Shown: positions 19,331 through 28,525, counted from the first letter of the stretch. The stretch is DNA of 64,000 nt from Streptomyces roseofulvus (GCF_039534915.1 NZ_BAAAWE010000001.1:4650001-4714000); one strand, 5' to 3'. The notes: a model not told the origin generated them from the sequence alone. Made by a program: numbers and translations.

Positions 19331-19759
19331 TTGCCGCACACCACTCCCACCACCCTCGCCGACCGCACCGCCGTCGCCGTCGCCCTCCTCAAGGCCCAGG
19401 CCCCGCAGGTCCTCGACGCCTTCCTCGCGCTCTCCGCGACCTTCGAGTCCACCAGCCTCGACCCCCACTCCCGCGAGACCGTGATCCTCACCGTCGCCCG
19501 CCGCAGCCAGTGCCACCTCTGCGTCGACATGCACGAGGCGAAACTCGCCGCCCTCGGCCCCGCCCCCGCCCCCGAACGCCTCGCCGCCGTCGAGAGGTTC
19601 ACCCTCCAGGTGCTCGCCTCCTCGGGCGCGGTGTCGGACGCCGAACTGGCCGCCTTCGAGGCCGCCGGCTACACCCGGCAGAACGCCCTGGAGGTCGTCC
19701 TCGGCATCGGCGCGTACACCCTCTCCACCTTCGCGAACCGCCTCACCCGCGCCGCGTGA
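19331..19759 (+). CDS. Carboxymuconolactone decarboxylase/AhpD-like protein
   Basis: 142 residues from TTG 19331, chosen for the AAGGGGG Shine-Dalgarno at 19318-19324. The AhpD-type redox motif is visible: SRETVILTVARRSQCHLCVDMHEAKL with CHLC plus His three residues on. Members reduce peroxidase partners or act as alkylhydroperoxidases; role in oxidative or electrophile defence is inferred. It is controlled with the divergent MarR. Its 3' end overlaps the convergent SGNH hydrolase gene by 17 nt. Confidence 0.88.
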   Translation: MPHTTPTTLADRTAVAVALLKAQAPQVLDAFLALSATFESTSLDPHSRETVILTVARRSQCHLCVDMHEAKLAALGPAPAPERLAAVERFTLQVLASSGAVSDAELAAFEAAGYTRQNALEVVLGIGAYTLSTFANRLTRAA

Positions 19760-20432
19760 CGTACGGCCCCCCGAGCCCCCACGCCTGGTGCATCGCCCCG
19801 GCGAACGCGGCGGCCAGCTTGTGCTCGCCGCTCGGACCCGGGTGCGTCCCGTCGTACGTGTCCTCCTGGAGGTCGTACGACTCCGGGACCGTCGCCAGCA
19901 GCAGCGGAGAGGCCGCCGAGTCCAGGTCGGCCACCGCCTTCGCCAGCAGCTCGTTGAAACGGGCGCACTCGGCGGCGAAGGGAGCGTCGTAGGTGGCGCG
20001 GACGTTCGGGATCACGGGCAGCAGCACCACCCGGACCCGCGGATTCGCGGCCCGGGCGGCGGCCACGAAGGCCCGCACGTTCTCCTCGGTCTGGTCGCTG
20101 TTCGTGTAGAAGCCCAGGTCGATCAGACCCAGCGAGACCAGCAGCACGTCGGCCCCCGTGGCCGCCACGGTCTCCCCGACCACCGGAGCCATGTGCAGCC
20201 ATCCCTCGCCCCACCCCGCCAGATGCCGGCGGGCCGGGGCGGGGAAGGCCGGATCGGCGTACGCGTCCGAGGCCGGGGCGTCGGCCGCCGGATCGTACAG
20301 ACCCGTGCGGGGCCCGACGATCTCGAACCCGCCCGGCAGGGTGGCCTCCAGATGCCGCCACATGCGGTACCGCCAGGTCCAGTCGCCGGCGCGTCCGATG
20401 GTCATGCTGTCGCCGACGAACAGAAAACGCAT
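19743..20432 (-). CDS. SGNH/GDSL-family hydrolase
   Basis: 229 residues from ATG 20430-20432. Block I FVGDSMTIG holds the catalytic Ser, block III-like GLIDLGFYTNSDQTEENV replaces the usual GxND, and block V DGTHPGPSGEHKLA holds the Asp-x-x-His pair. No signal peptide, so cytoplasmic esterase or deacetylase activity is expected. Substrate unknown. Convergent overlap of 17 nt with the AhpD-like gene. Confidence 0.87.
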   Translation of the reverse strand: MRFLFVGDSMTIGRAGDWTWRYRMWRHLEATLPGGFEIVGPRTGLYDPAADAPASDAYADPAFPAPARRHLAGWGEGWLHMAPVVGETVAATGADVLLVSLGLIDLGFYTNSDQTEENVRAFVAAARAANPRVRVVLLPVIPNVRATYDAPFAAECARFNELLAKAVADLDSAASPLLLATVPESYDLQEDTYDGTHPGPSGEHKLAAAFAGAMHQAWGLGGPYVTRRG

Positions 20433-20494
20433 GGTCACATCATCCCGGACCGCCGTGCCGCGCTGATACGTGATCCGGGACACGGGCGCGCCGC

Positions 20495-21352
20495 TCAGCC
20501 CAGGAACGCGCCGACCTTCTCCCTGAACCACTCCGCGTCGTCGTGCCACGGGAAGTGCCCCCCGCCCGCCAGGACCCACAACCGCGACTCCGGGAACAGA
20601 TCCGCGTACGCGGTCACCGTCTCCACGGGCGAGTTCACGTCCCCCTCACCGGCGACGGCCAGCACCGGACGCCCGAACCCCTTCAGCGCCGCACGCGTCA
20701 CCGCCGGCTCGTACGCCCCCGCGCTGCCGAACACCCCGGCGGCCTCGCCGTTCCGCTGCCGCTCGCTCTCGGCGTGCCGCTCCCGCGCCGCCTCGTCCCA
20801 CGTGCCGTGGAAGAACGGCGCCACCGCCGCGAAGCTCTCCGCCGTACCCCGCCCGGCCGTCAGCTCCTCCAGAGCCGCGTACGCCTCCGCGAACCACGGC
20901 TCGTCCGCGCGCCACTTCCCCCGCGCCGCCGCCAGCCGCTCCTCCCCGGTCGCGTCGAGCCCCACCGCCGCCGAGCCCGGCGTCACCAGCACGAGCCGCG
21001 ACACCCGCTCCGGATACCGGGCCGTGTACAGCGCCGCCAGGTTCGCCCCCGCCGAATGCCCCAGCACGTCGACCGCGTCGAGCCCCAGGTGGACCCGCAG
21101 CGCCTCCACGTCCTCCACCAGCCGGTCGCAGCGGTACGAGGCCGGATCCTCCGGCACCGCCGACGCGCCCGTCCCCCGCAGATCGAGGCGGACCAGCGTC
21201 CGGTGGGCGTCCAGACCGCCCAGGTCGCCCAGATAGGCGGAGTCCTGCATCGGACCGCCCGGCAGACAGAGCAGCGGGGCGCCGGCACCGGACACGTGGT
21301 ACGCGAGCAGGGTGCCGTCGGGGGCGGAGAAGGTAGGCATGATCGCGACCAT
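20495..21352 (-). CDS. Alpha/beta hydrolase, proline iminopeptidase-like
   Basis: 285 residues. Start ATG 21350-21352 has GGAGG eight nt upstream (21361-21365). Oxyanion-region motif LCLPGGPMQDS resembles the HGGPG of prolyl aminopeptidases. Nucleophile elbow GHSAGA near residue 108; catalytic His in LAGGGHFPWHDD near the C terminus; RLDLRGTGAS lies between. Peptidase or esterase activity is inferred. Divergent from the beta-propeller gene with 59 nt between starts. Confidence 0.87.
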   Translation of the reverse strand: MVAIMPTFSAPDGTLLAYHVSGAGAPLLCLPGGPMQDSAYLGDLGGLDAHRTLVRLDLRGTGASAVPEDPASYRCDRLVEDVEALRVHLGLDAVDVLGHSAGANLAALYTARYPERVSRLVLVTPGSAAVGLDATGEERLAAARGKWRADEPWFAEAYAALEELTAGRGTAESFAAVAPFFHGTWDEAARERHAESERQRNGEAAGVFGSAGAYEPAVTRAALKGFGRPVLAVAGEGDVNSPVETVTAYADLFPESRLWVLAGGGHFPWHDDAEWFREKVGAFLG

Positions 21353-21411
21353 GACAGCGGCCTCCGGGCAGGTCAACCCCGTTTCCCCGGCGCCATGGCA
21401 CGCTTGATCCC

Positions 21412-22407
21412 ATGCGATCCGCTCTGTGCGCCCTCGGCGCAGCCGCCGCCCTGGCGCTGCTCCCGGCCGGCCATGCCCGCGCCGAAGGGCAGGAACCCGA
21501 CCGGGACTTCACCATCGAGGACCCCCGCGTCACCGAGTCCAGCGGCCTCGCCGCCAGCCGCGCCCACCCCGGCATCTACTGGACGCACAACGACCAGGAC
21601 GAACCCCGCGTCTTCGCCGTCGACTCCCGCACCGGCAGGACGGTCGCGACGATCACCCTGACCGGCGTCGGCACCCCCCGCGACATGGAGGCCGTCTCCG
21701 TCGGCCCGGACGGCGCCGTCTACGTCGGCGACATCGGCGACAACCTCGACGGCTCCTGGGACCACGTCTGGATCTACCGCTTCCCCGAGCCGAAGACCCT
21801 GAAGGACCAGACCGTCCGGGCGGAGCAGTACGTCGTGAAGTACGCCGACGGCCCCCGCAACGCCGAGGCGCTGATGGTCCACCCGAAGACCGGCCGCGTC
21901 TACATCGCCAGCAAGAACGAGGACGGCGGCGGCCTGTACGCCGGCCCCGAGCGCCTCTCCACCTCCGGCACCAACACCTTCCGCCGCATCGGCGACGTCC
22001 CCTGGGTCACCGACGGGGCCTTCTCGCCCGACGGCCGAAGGCTGCTCCTGCGCGGCTACTTCAGCGCCCGCGAGTACGACTGGAAGGACGGCCGCATCGA
22101 CGGCGACGGCACCTCGCCCGGCGCCCCCTTCCAGGGCCAGGCGGAATCCGTCACGTACACCCCCGACGGCACGGGCATGCTCTTCGGCTCGGAAGGCGCC
22201 CAGAGCCGCGTCGTCCGCGTCGACCGCCCGGACGCGCCCGCGCCGGCGGACCCCGGCCCGGGGCAGGAAGCCCCCACCCCCGGGACGCCCCCCGGAGCCA
22301 CGCCCGCCGCCACCGACTCCCCGGGCAGCGCCACCAAGGGCTTCCTCGTCCTCGCCGGCGCCACCGTCCTCGTCCTCGGCGTGAAACGCCTCCTCCGCCG
22401 CGACTGA
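21412..22407 (+). CDS. Secreted, C-terminally anchored beta-propeller-like protein
   Basis: 331 residues. A Sec signal (residues 1-24, MRSALCALGAAAALALLPAGHARA) precedes a domain with repeated blades: ESSGLAASRAHPGIYWTHNDQDEPRVFAVD, DMEAVSVGPDGAVYVGDIGDN, AEALMVHPKTGRVYIASK and VTDGAFSPDGRRLLLR. A Pro/Ala/Thr-rich linker leads to a C-terminal TM helix (ATKGFLVLAGATVLVLGV) and KRLLRRD, so it is probably surface-exposed and membrane-anchored. ATG 21412 is 7 nt from a CACGCT box. Function unknown. Confidence 0.83.
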   Translation: MRSALCALGAAAALALLPAGHARAEGQEPDRDFTIEDPRVTESSGLAASRAHPGIYWTHNDQDEPRVFAVDSRTGRTVATITLTGVGTPRDMEAVSVGPDGAVYVGDIGDNLDGSWDHVWIYRFPEPKTLKDQTVRAEQYVVKYADGPRNAEALMVHPKTGRVYIASKNEDGGGLYAGPERLSTSGTNTFRRIGDVPWVTDGAFSPDGRRLLLRGYFSAREYDWKDGRIDGDGTSPGAPFQGQAESVTYTPDGTGMLFGSEGAQSRVVRVDRPDAPAPADPGPGQEAPTPGTPPGATPAATDSPGSATKGFLVLAGATVLVLGVKRLLRRD

Positions 22408-22478
22408 ACCCCCGGCCCCGCCTCGCCTCCGGCCCGCACCGGGCCCAGACTGGAAGGAGACCGAAGAGGTGAGGCGCC

Positions 22479-22844
22479 ATGAAGGCATTCACACGTGAGG
22501 ACACCCCGGTCACCCTGGAGGGCGATGGCGTGGACCTCCGTCTCCAGGAGGCCGGAGGCGGCATGAGCGTCGCCTTCATCCACCTTCCCCAGGGCACCGA
22601 CCTGGCACCCGCCCTCAAGGGCCTGGAAGGCGACCTGTGCCCGTGCCCGCACTGGGGATACCTCCTCAAGGGCCGCATCCGGATGCGGACCGCCTCCGGC
22701 GAGCAGGTCTACGAGGCCGGACAGGCGTACTACTGGGGCCCCGGCCACGCGCCCGAGGCACTGGAGGACAGCGACTTCGTCGAGTTCTCCCCCACGGAGG
22801 AGTTCATCGCCGTCATCGACCACGTGAAGGCCCAGGCGGGCTGA
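22479..22844 (+). CDS. Cupin-like domain protein
   Basis: 121 residues. A single conserved beta-barrel is suggested by DLCPCPHWGYLLKGRIRMRTASGEQVYEAGQAYYWGPGHAPEALEDSDFVEFSPTEEF: the first motif has PHWG..LLKG in place of the classic H-x-H, with a second His in GPGHAP. Metal binding is possible but reduced. It follows the propeller gene by 71 nt on the same strand with GAGGTGAGG as possible SD. Function unknown. Confidence 0.8.
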   Translation: MKAFTREDTPVTLEGDGVDLRLQEAGGGMSVAFIHLPQGTDLAPALKGLEGDLCPCPHWGYLLKGRIRMRTASGEQVYEAGQAYYWGPGHAPEALEDSDFVEFSPTEEFIAVIDHVKAQAG

Positions 22845-22857
22845 ACCGGCACGCCGA

Positions 22858-22894
22858 AGGGCCCGGCGTCGGTCCTGTCCGACACCGGGCCCCT
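22858..22894. terminator. Bidirectional terminator hairpin
   Basis: AGGGCCCGGCGTCGG at 22858-22872 pairs with 22879-22894 (one bulged A) around TCCTGT. It lies between the convergent cupin and serC stops. Confidence 0.8.
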
Positions 22895-22928
22895 CGTACG
22901 ACGGAGCGATACGACCGCCGCAGCGGTC

Positions 22929-24047
22929 CTACAGCTTGTCGATGACGTAGTCGATGCAGGCCGTCAGCGCCCGCACGTCCGCCGGGTCGACCGCCGGGAA
23001 CATCGCGATCCGCAGCTGGTTGCGGCCCAGCTTCCGGTACGGCTCCGTGTCCACGATCCCGTTGGCGCGCAGCACCTTGGCGACCGCCGCCGCGTCGATC
23101 TCGTCCGCGAAGTCGATCGTGCCGATGACCTGCGAGCGCTTCGCCGGGTCGGTGACGAACGGCGTCGCGTGCTTCGACTCCTCGGCCCACGCGTACAGGG
23201 CGTCCGAGGACTCCTTCGTCCGCGCCACCGCCCACTCCAGACCACCCTGGCCGTTGATCCACTTCAGCTGCTCGTTCAGCAGGAAGAGGGTCGACAGGGC
23301 AGGGGTGTTGTACGTCTGGTTCTTCAGCGAGTTGTCGATCGCCGTCGGCAGGGAGAAGAACTCCGGGATGTGCCGGCCCGACGCGTGGATCCGCTGCGCC
23401 CGCTCCAGCGCGGCCGGCGAGAACACCGCCAGCCACAGACCGCCCTCGGCGGCGAAGGACTTCTGCGGAGCGAAGTAGTAGACGTCCGACTCGGTGATGT
23501 CGACCGGCAGGCCGCCCGCGCCCGAGGTCGCGTCCACCAGGACGAGCGCACCCTCGTCGGCGCCCGCGACCCGCTTGATCGGGGCGGCGACACCGGTCGA
23601 GGTCTCGTTGTGGGTGTACGCGTAGACGTCGACGCCCGCCTCGGCCACCGGCTCCGGGTGCGTACCCGGCTCGGAGGAGATCACGGTCGGCTCGGCCAGC
23701 CACGGGGCCAGCTTCGCCGCCTTGGCGAACTTCGAGGAGAACTCGCCGAAGGTGAGGTGCTGCGACTTGGACTCGATCAGACCGTGCGTCGCCACGTCCC
23801 AGAAGGCGGTCGAGCCGCCGTTGCCCAGGACCACCTCGTAGCCCTCGGGCAGCGAGAAGAGCTCGGAGACGCCGGAACGGACCTCGCCGACCAGGTTCTT
23901 GACCGGAGCCTGGCGGTGGGAGGTGCCCAGGAGAGAGGTGCCGGTGGCGGCCAGGGCGTCCAGCGCCTCCGTCCGCACCTTGGAGGGGCCCGCGCCGAAA
24001 CGGCCGTCTGCGGGCTTGATGTCAGCGGGAATCTGGATATCGGCCAC
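22929..24047 (-). CDS. serC: Phosphoserine aminotransferase
   Basis: 372 residues from GTG 24045-24047 (VADIQIPADIKPADGRFGAGPSKVR). It makes 3-phosphoserine from 3-phosphohydroxypyruvate and glutamate in serine synthesis. The PLP lysine is in YYFAPQKSFAAEGG; SHRQAPVK and GNGGSTAFWD are class V aminotransferase signatures of the actinobacterial SerC branch. The open frame continues far upstream only because the GC-rich repeats lack stops. Divergent from the FAD/Fe-S gene. Confidence 0.95.
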   Translation of the reverse strand: MADIQIPADIKPADGRFGAGPSKVRTEALDALAATGTSLLGTSHRQAPVKNLVGEVRSGVSELFSLPEGYEVVLGNGGSTAFWDVATHGLIESKSQHLTFGEFSSKFAKAAKLAPWLAEPTVISSEPGTHPEPVAEAGVDVYAYTHNETSTGVAAPIKRVAGADEGALVLVDATSGAGGLPVDITESDVYYFAPQKSFAAEGGLWLAVFSPAALERAQRIHASGRHIPEFFSLPTAIDNSLKNQTYNTPALSTLFLLNEQLKWINGQGGLEWAVARTKESSDALYAWAEESKHATPFVTDPAKRSQVIGTIDFADEIDAAAVAKVLRANGIVDTEPYRKLGRNQLRIAMFPAVDPADVRALTACIDYVIDKL

Positions 24048-24128
24048 GAGCCGGAGAGTATCGGGTCGGCAAGCCCGCGAGCGCCCGATGTCCGCCGGAT
24101 GAGACGAAGGACGAGACATCCTTGCGTC

Positions 24129-26957
24129 GTGGGAACACACGAGGGCACACACGCAGGACTGGCCGCCGACCTCAGGTCCGCGCTCGCCGGGGACGTCGAC
24201 TTCACCCCCGCCGCACGGGCGCTCACCACCATGGACGCCTCCAACTACCGCCGCGTGCCCGCCGGTACGGTCGCGCCGCGCGACGCCGACGACGTCGCCG
24301 CAGCCCTGGAGGCGTGCCGGAACCACGGCGTCCCGGTCGTCCCGCGCGGCGCCGGCACCTCCATCGGAGGCCAGGCCACCGGCACCGGCGTCGTGCTCGA
24401 CCTCACACGCCACCTCGACGGGATCGTCTCCGTCGACCCCGAGGCCCGCACCGCCGTCGTCCGCCCCGGACTCGTCCTCGGCCGGCTGCGGGAGGCCGTC
24501 CGCCCGTACGGCCTCACCTTCGGCCCCGACCCGTCCACCCACAGCCGCTGCACCCTCGGCGGCATGATCGGCAACAACGCCTGCGGAGCGCACTCCGTCG
24601 CCTGGGGCACCACCGCCGACAACGTCCACTCCCTCGAAGTGGTGACGTACCGGGGTGAGCGGTTGACGCTGGGGAGGAACGGGCAGGGCGCACCCGCCGG
24701 GCTCCTCGACCTCGTGGGCCGGCGGCTGGGACTGCTGCGGACCGGCTACCCGGCCGGCCTGCCCCGCCGGATCTCCGGCTACGCGCTGGACGCGCTGCTC
24801 CCGGAGAAGGGCGTGGACGTCGTCCGCTCGTTCGTCGGCAGCGAGGGGACCCTCGGGGTGGTGACGGAGGCGACCGTCCGGCTCGTGCCCCTGCCCGCCC
24901 GGCCGATCCTCGTGGTTCTGGGGTACGCGGACGAGACGGCGGCGGCGGACGCGGCGGCGGGACTGCTGGCGTACGGGCCGCTGACGGTGGAGGGGATGGC
25001 GGCCGACCTCGTGGGAGCGGTGGGCGGGTTGCCGAGGGGAGGGGCGTGGCTCTTCTGCGAGGTGGACGGGGCGGGTGCGGCGGACCGGCTCGTCCGGGCG
25101 GCGGACGCGGTCGACGCGGCGGTCGTACGGGACCCGGCCGGGCAGCGGGCGCTCTGGCGGATCCGGGAGGACGCGGCCGGGACGGCGACCCGGATGCCGG
25201 GCGGCGGGGACGCGTGGCCGGGATGGGAGGACTGTGCGGTGCCGCCGGCCCGGCTGGGCGCGTATCTGCGGGACTTCCGCGCGCTGTTGGCCGATTTCGG
25301 CCTCCGGGGAGTCCCGTACGGGCACTTCGGCGACGGCTGCGTCCACGTCCGCATCGACTTCGACCTGTGGACGGGGAAGGGCGTCCGCGACTTCCGCCGC
25401 TTCTCCGAGGCCGTGGCCGACCTGGTCGTCGCGCACGGCGGCTCCCTCTCCGGCGAACACGGCGACGGGAAGGCGCGGGCCGAGCTGCTGCCCCGGATGT
25501 ACGGGGAGGAGCTGGTCGCGCTGTTCGGCCAGGTGAAGGACGTGTGGGACCCGGACGGCGGCCTCAACCCCGGCATGCTGGTCCGGCCGGAACCGCTGGA
25601 CTCGGGGCTGCGGTTCGCGGGGCTGCCGGTGGTGGGGAGCGGGGAGGGGCTGGGAAGCGGGGAGGGGCTGGGGAGTGGGGAAGGGCTGGGCAGGGCGGCC
25701 GCGCGGTGCGTCGGCGTCGCCAAGTGCCGGGTCGCCGGGCCGAGCAAGGGGGAGGGCGTGATGTGCCCGTCCTTCCGGGCGACGGGAGAGGAGAAGCACT
25801 CGACGCGGGGGCGCGCCCGGCTCCTCCACGAGATGGCGCTCGGCGAGGTCATCACCGACGGCTGGCGGTCGGAGGAGGTGCGCGAGGCGCTGGACCTGTG
25901 CCTGTCCTGCAAGGGCTGCCGCAGCGACTGCCCTGTGGGCGTCGACATGGCCGCGTACAAGGCGGAGTTCCTGGACCGGCACTACGCGGGGGCGGGCGGC
26001 TGGTGGCGCAGGCCGCGATCGCACTGGACGATGGGCGGCCTGCCGCGCTGGCTGGACGTGTTCGGGCGCGGCCTGAACACGCTGACGCGGCTGCCGTACG
26101 CGGCGGGCCTGGCGGGCGTCACACCGGAACGGCCGCTCCCGAGGGTCGCGGAGCGGACGTTCACGAGCTGGTTCGCCGAGCGTGCCTCGTCCCGCCCGGC
26201 GGCCCTCGTGCTGTGGCCCGACACCTTCACGGACCACCTGGCCCCGCAGGTGGGCCGGGCGGCGGTGCGGGTCCTGGAGGAGGCGAAGCTGGGCGTGGCG
26301 CTGCCGGAGGGGCGGGTGTGCTGCGGGCTCACGTACGTGTCGACGGGGAGGCTGGGGGCGGCGCGGCGGGTGATGCGGCGGACGCTGGACGTGATGGAGG
26401 GGGAGACGGGGGAGAGGGGAGAGAGGGGAGGGATGGGTGAGGCGGGGGCGGCGGGGGACCTTCCCGTGGTCGTCCTGGAGCCCTCCTGCGCGGCGACCCT
26501 CCGCACCGACCTGCCGGAACTCCTCCCGGACGACCCGAGGGCGGCCCGGCTGGCGGCGAGGATCCGCACCTTCGCGGAGGCCCTGGAGACCCTGGCCCCG
26601 GACTGGACGCCGCCCCGGCTCGACCGCGAGGTGACGGGCCAGACCCACTGCCACCAGCACGCGGTCCTGGGCGGGGCCCCGGACCGCCGCCTGAGGGAGC
26701 GGGCGGGGCTGGTGGGGGAGCTGGCGGGCGGCTGCTGCGGCCTGGCGGGCAACTTCGGCTTCGAGCCGGGTCACGAGGAGGTGTCCCGCACCTGCGCGGA
26801 GGACCAGCTCCTGCCGGCACTGCGGGCCGCCGACGCCGGAACGGAGATCCTGGCCGACGGCTTCTCCTGCCGCACCCAGATCACCCACCTCACGGACCGC
26901 AGGGCCCGGCACATGGCGGAGCTCCTGGCGGAGGGGCTGGAGGGGGAGGGGCGGTAG
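24129..26957 (+). CDS. Fused FAD-binding and Fe-S oxidoreductase (GlcD-GlcF/Dld-like)
   Basis: 942 residues. N-terminal PCMH FAD domain: PVVPRGAGTSIGGQATGTGVVLDL and TLGGMIGNNACGAHS. Then the FAD-oxidase C domain ending GEHGDGKARAELL. Ferredoxin-like cysteines follow: CVGVAKCR...MCPSF and CLSCKGCRSDCPVG. The C terminus has CCG-type motifs (GRVCCGLTYV, ELAGGCCGLAGNFG). This is the architecture of membrane-linked D-2-hydroxyacid (D-lactate/glycolate-type) dehydrogenases. Odd features: a (GSGEGL)3 repeat at the domain junction and a Gly/Glu-rich insert near residue 758-775. GTG 24129 is chosen as the start nearest the conserved N terminus. Confidence 0.9.
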   Translation: MGTHEGTHAGLAADLRSALAGDVDFTPAARALTTMDASNYRRVPAGTVAPRDADDVAAALEACRNHGVPVVPRGAGTSIGGQATGTGVVLDLTRHLDGIVSVDPEARTAVVRPGLVLGRLREAVRPYGLTFGPDPSTHSRCTLGGMIGNNACGAHSVAWGTTADNVHSLEVVTYRGERLTLGRNGQGAPAGLLDLVGRRLGLLRTGYPAGLPRRISGYALDALLPEKGVDVVRSFVGSEGTLGVVTEATVRLVPLPARPILVVLGYADETAAADAAAGLLAYGPLTVEGMAADLVGAVGGLPRGGAWLFCEVDGAGAADRLVRAADAVDAAVVRDPAGQRALWRIREDAAGTATRMPGGGDAWPGWEDCAVPPARLGAYLRDFRALLADFGLRGVPYGHFGDGCVHVRIDFDLWTGKGVRDFRRFSEAVADLVVAHGGSLSGEHGDGKARAELLPRMYGEELVALFGQVKDVWDPDGGLNPGMLVRPEPLDSGLRFAGLPVVGSGEGLGSGEGLGSGEGLGRAAARCVGVAKCRVAGPSKGEGVMCPSFRATGEEKHSTRGRARLLHEMALGEVITDGWRSEEVREALDLCLSCKGCRSDCPVGVDMAAYKAEFLDRHYAGAGGWWRRPRSHWTMGGLPRWLDVFGRGLNTLTRLPYAAGLAGVTPERPLPRVAERTFTSWFAERASSRPAALVLWPDTFTDHLAPQVGRAAVRVLEEAKLGVALPEGRVCCGLTYVSTGRLGAARRVMRRTLDVMEGETGERGERGGMGEAGAAGDLPVVVLEPSCAATLRTDLPELLPDDPRAARLAARIRTFAEALETLAPDWTPPRLDREVTGQTHCHQHAVLGGAPDRRLRERAGLVGELAGGCCGLAGNFGFEPGHEEVSRTCAEDQLLPALRAADAGTEILADGFSCRTQITHLTDRRARHMAELLAEGLEGEGR
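25635..25688 (+). repeat. Three 18-bp tandem repeats encoding GSGEGL
   Basis: Units at 25635-25652, 25653-25670 and 25671-25688 code GSGEGL three times between the FAD domain and the first Fe-S motif. It behaves as an expandable in-frame linker. Confidence 0.9.
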
Positions 26958-26960
26958 AGG

Positions 26961-27940
26961 GCCGGGGAGGTTCGTGGGGTGGGCCGGGTACGGGGGTGCG
27001 GGTGCGGCCGCCCTCTTTCCGAGAGTGGCACCCTCCGGCGCCGCGTCAAGGGCGCCTGCGGCGTCGCTGCGCGATGGCCTTCGGCCACCCTTGACCCGGC
27101 ACCTCCAGGCGCCCCAACACTCTCGGAGGGCGGCCGGGGGCGGGGCCACCGGGGGCCGTCGGGGAGTGGCGGGGGCGGGTGTCCGGACTGCGGGAGGTGG
27201 GCGGAGGGCCCGGGTATCGCTCCCCTTTGGGTGTTTGCGTGCGGCCCGGTGGGTGGGGGCTTCGGGTATCGCTCCCCTTTCGACGTCGACCGCGCCCCGG
27301 TGGGTGGGGGCTCGGCTCGCGGCGCGCGCCGGGAGGGACGTGCGGGCCAGGGGTGGAGCACAGGCCGGGCATCGCTTCGGTGTGAGGGGCGGATCCCCGG
27401 CCGGTGGGTGGGGGGTTGGTTTGTGGCGCGCGCCGGGAGTGACCTGCCGGTTGGTGGGCGGGGGCAGGCCGGGCATCGCTCCGGCGCGGGGGTCGGATCC
27501 CGGCCGGTGGGTGGGGGCTCGGTTCGCGGCGCGCGCCCGGAGGGATGTGCGGGCCAGGGGTGGAGCACAGGCCGGGCTTCGCTCCGGTGTGAGGGGCGGA
27601 CCCCCGGCCGGTGGGTGGGGGGTTGGTTTGTGGCGCGCGCCGGGAGTGACCAGCCGGTTGGTGGGCGGAGGCAGGCCGGGCATTGCTTCGGTGTGAGGGT
27701 CGGACCCCCGGCCGGTGGGTGGGGGGTCGGTTCGCAGCGCGCGCCAGGAGCGACCTGTCGGCCGGAGAGCGGAAGGCAGGCCGGGCACGCTCCCGCATGA
27801 GGGTCGGATCCCGGCCGGTGGGTGGGGGGTGGTTCACAGCGGGTGCCGCAGGGATGTGCGGGCTGCGGATGACACGACGCCAACGTGCACTCAGATGAGC
27901 CACGGGGAGCAGGGGGGTGCAAATGTCCCGATATGGGAGT
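26961..27940. repeat. Left arm of long inverted repeat, with about seven 103-bp tandem units
   Basis: From 4 nt after the Fe-S oxidoreductase stop, about 430 bp (26961-27390) match 29460-29883 in inverse orientation almost base for base. Inside it, units marked by the reverse complement of GGGAGCGATGCCC recur near 27212, 27267, 27369, 27472, 27574, 27680 and 27784. The innermost 70 bp (27871-27940) match 28628-28697 inverted with about 85 % identity by eye. All six frames are nearly stop-free and Pro/Arg/Gly-rich, so I do not call genes here. Confidence 0.9.
27006..27135. repeat. 130-bp structured element, left copy
   Basis: Outer arms GGCCGCCCT and CCGAGAGTG pair with CACTCTCGG and AGGGCGGCC at the other end; inside, GTCAAGGG pairs with CCCTTGAC and GGCC with GGCC around TTC. 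The inverted partner is 29709-29838. Confidence 0.8.
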
Positions 27941-27973
27941 GTGGACAGTCGCTCCGTGCGCGCTTCGGTGCGA

Positions 27974-28525
27974 CTACTGCGGGCTGAGCCAATCCGTGTA
28001 CCAGGTGCGGAAGTCGGGGGCCATCGGGACGAAGCCGCCCCAGTCCGGGTCGAGGTGCCAGATCTGGCCTGCGTGGGGGCCGTTCAGGATGAGGCGGACG
28101 AACATGGCGCAGCCCTCTTCGGCCAGCATGAGCGTGCCCGGCGTCAGTCCCTCGGTCGGCGCCCCGATGGCCCCGGGCAGGGGTTCGGTGAGCGGAAAGG
28201 GTTCAGCGAGTCGGCCAGGTCGCCGGTCGCCCCGCCACTCCTCGTCCACGGCCCAGTCGTCGTCGACATCCGCGCGGGGGACGGTCAGGGGCATCAACCC
28301 GTGGGCGGGCCCGGCGGGGCCGTCGCCGACCTCGGCGACGAAGGACCGGTAGTCCGCCGGCAGGCGGATGTGATGCCTCGTCTCGAAGGCGCGGATGTCC
28401 GCCTCGGGCAGCGGCGGCGCCAGCACGTACCGGTGCGTACCCGCCCCGAAGCGCGTCAGCTCGGAATCGGCGTCGGCCATCTCCCGAAGCCGCGCGCGAA
28501 CCCACCCCGCATCCCAGTCCCTCAC
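27974..28525 (-). CDS. SMI1/KNR4 (SUKH)-family protein
   Basis: 183 residues from GTG 28523-28525 (VRDWDAGWVRARLREMAD). The SUKH core is clear: LPEADIRAFETRHHIRLPADYRSFVAEVGDGPAGPAHGLMPL, with the LPxDYRxFV signature, then a C-terminal GCAMFVRLILNGPHAGQIWHLDPDWGGFVP and FRTWYTDWL. The superfamily includes immunity proteins of contact-dependent toxin systems and other roles. No toxin gene is adjacent. The gene sits alone in the 680-bp centre of a 3-kb inverted repeat, and its promoter should lie in the right inner arm. A longer frame to 28651 has no conserved sequence. Confidence 0.87.
   Translation of the reverse strand: MRDWDAGWVRARLREMADADSELTRFGAGTHRYVLAPPLPEADIRAFETRHHIRLPADYRSFVAEVGDGPAGPAHGLMPLTVPRADVDDDWAVDEEWRGDRRPGRLAEPFPLTEPLPGAIGAPTEGLTPGTLMLAEEGCAMFVRLILNGPHAGQIWHLDPDWGGFVPMAPDFRTWYTDWLSPQ

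Noticed and set aside
27000..27900. Several long Pro/Arg/Gly-rich open frames across the left repeat arm
   Set aside because: Open in almost all six frames, repeats encode proline-rich low-complexity peptides, and no frame has a consistent start or domain. They reflect lack of stop codons in GC-rich repeats.
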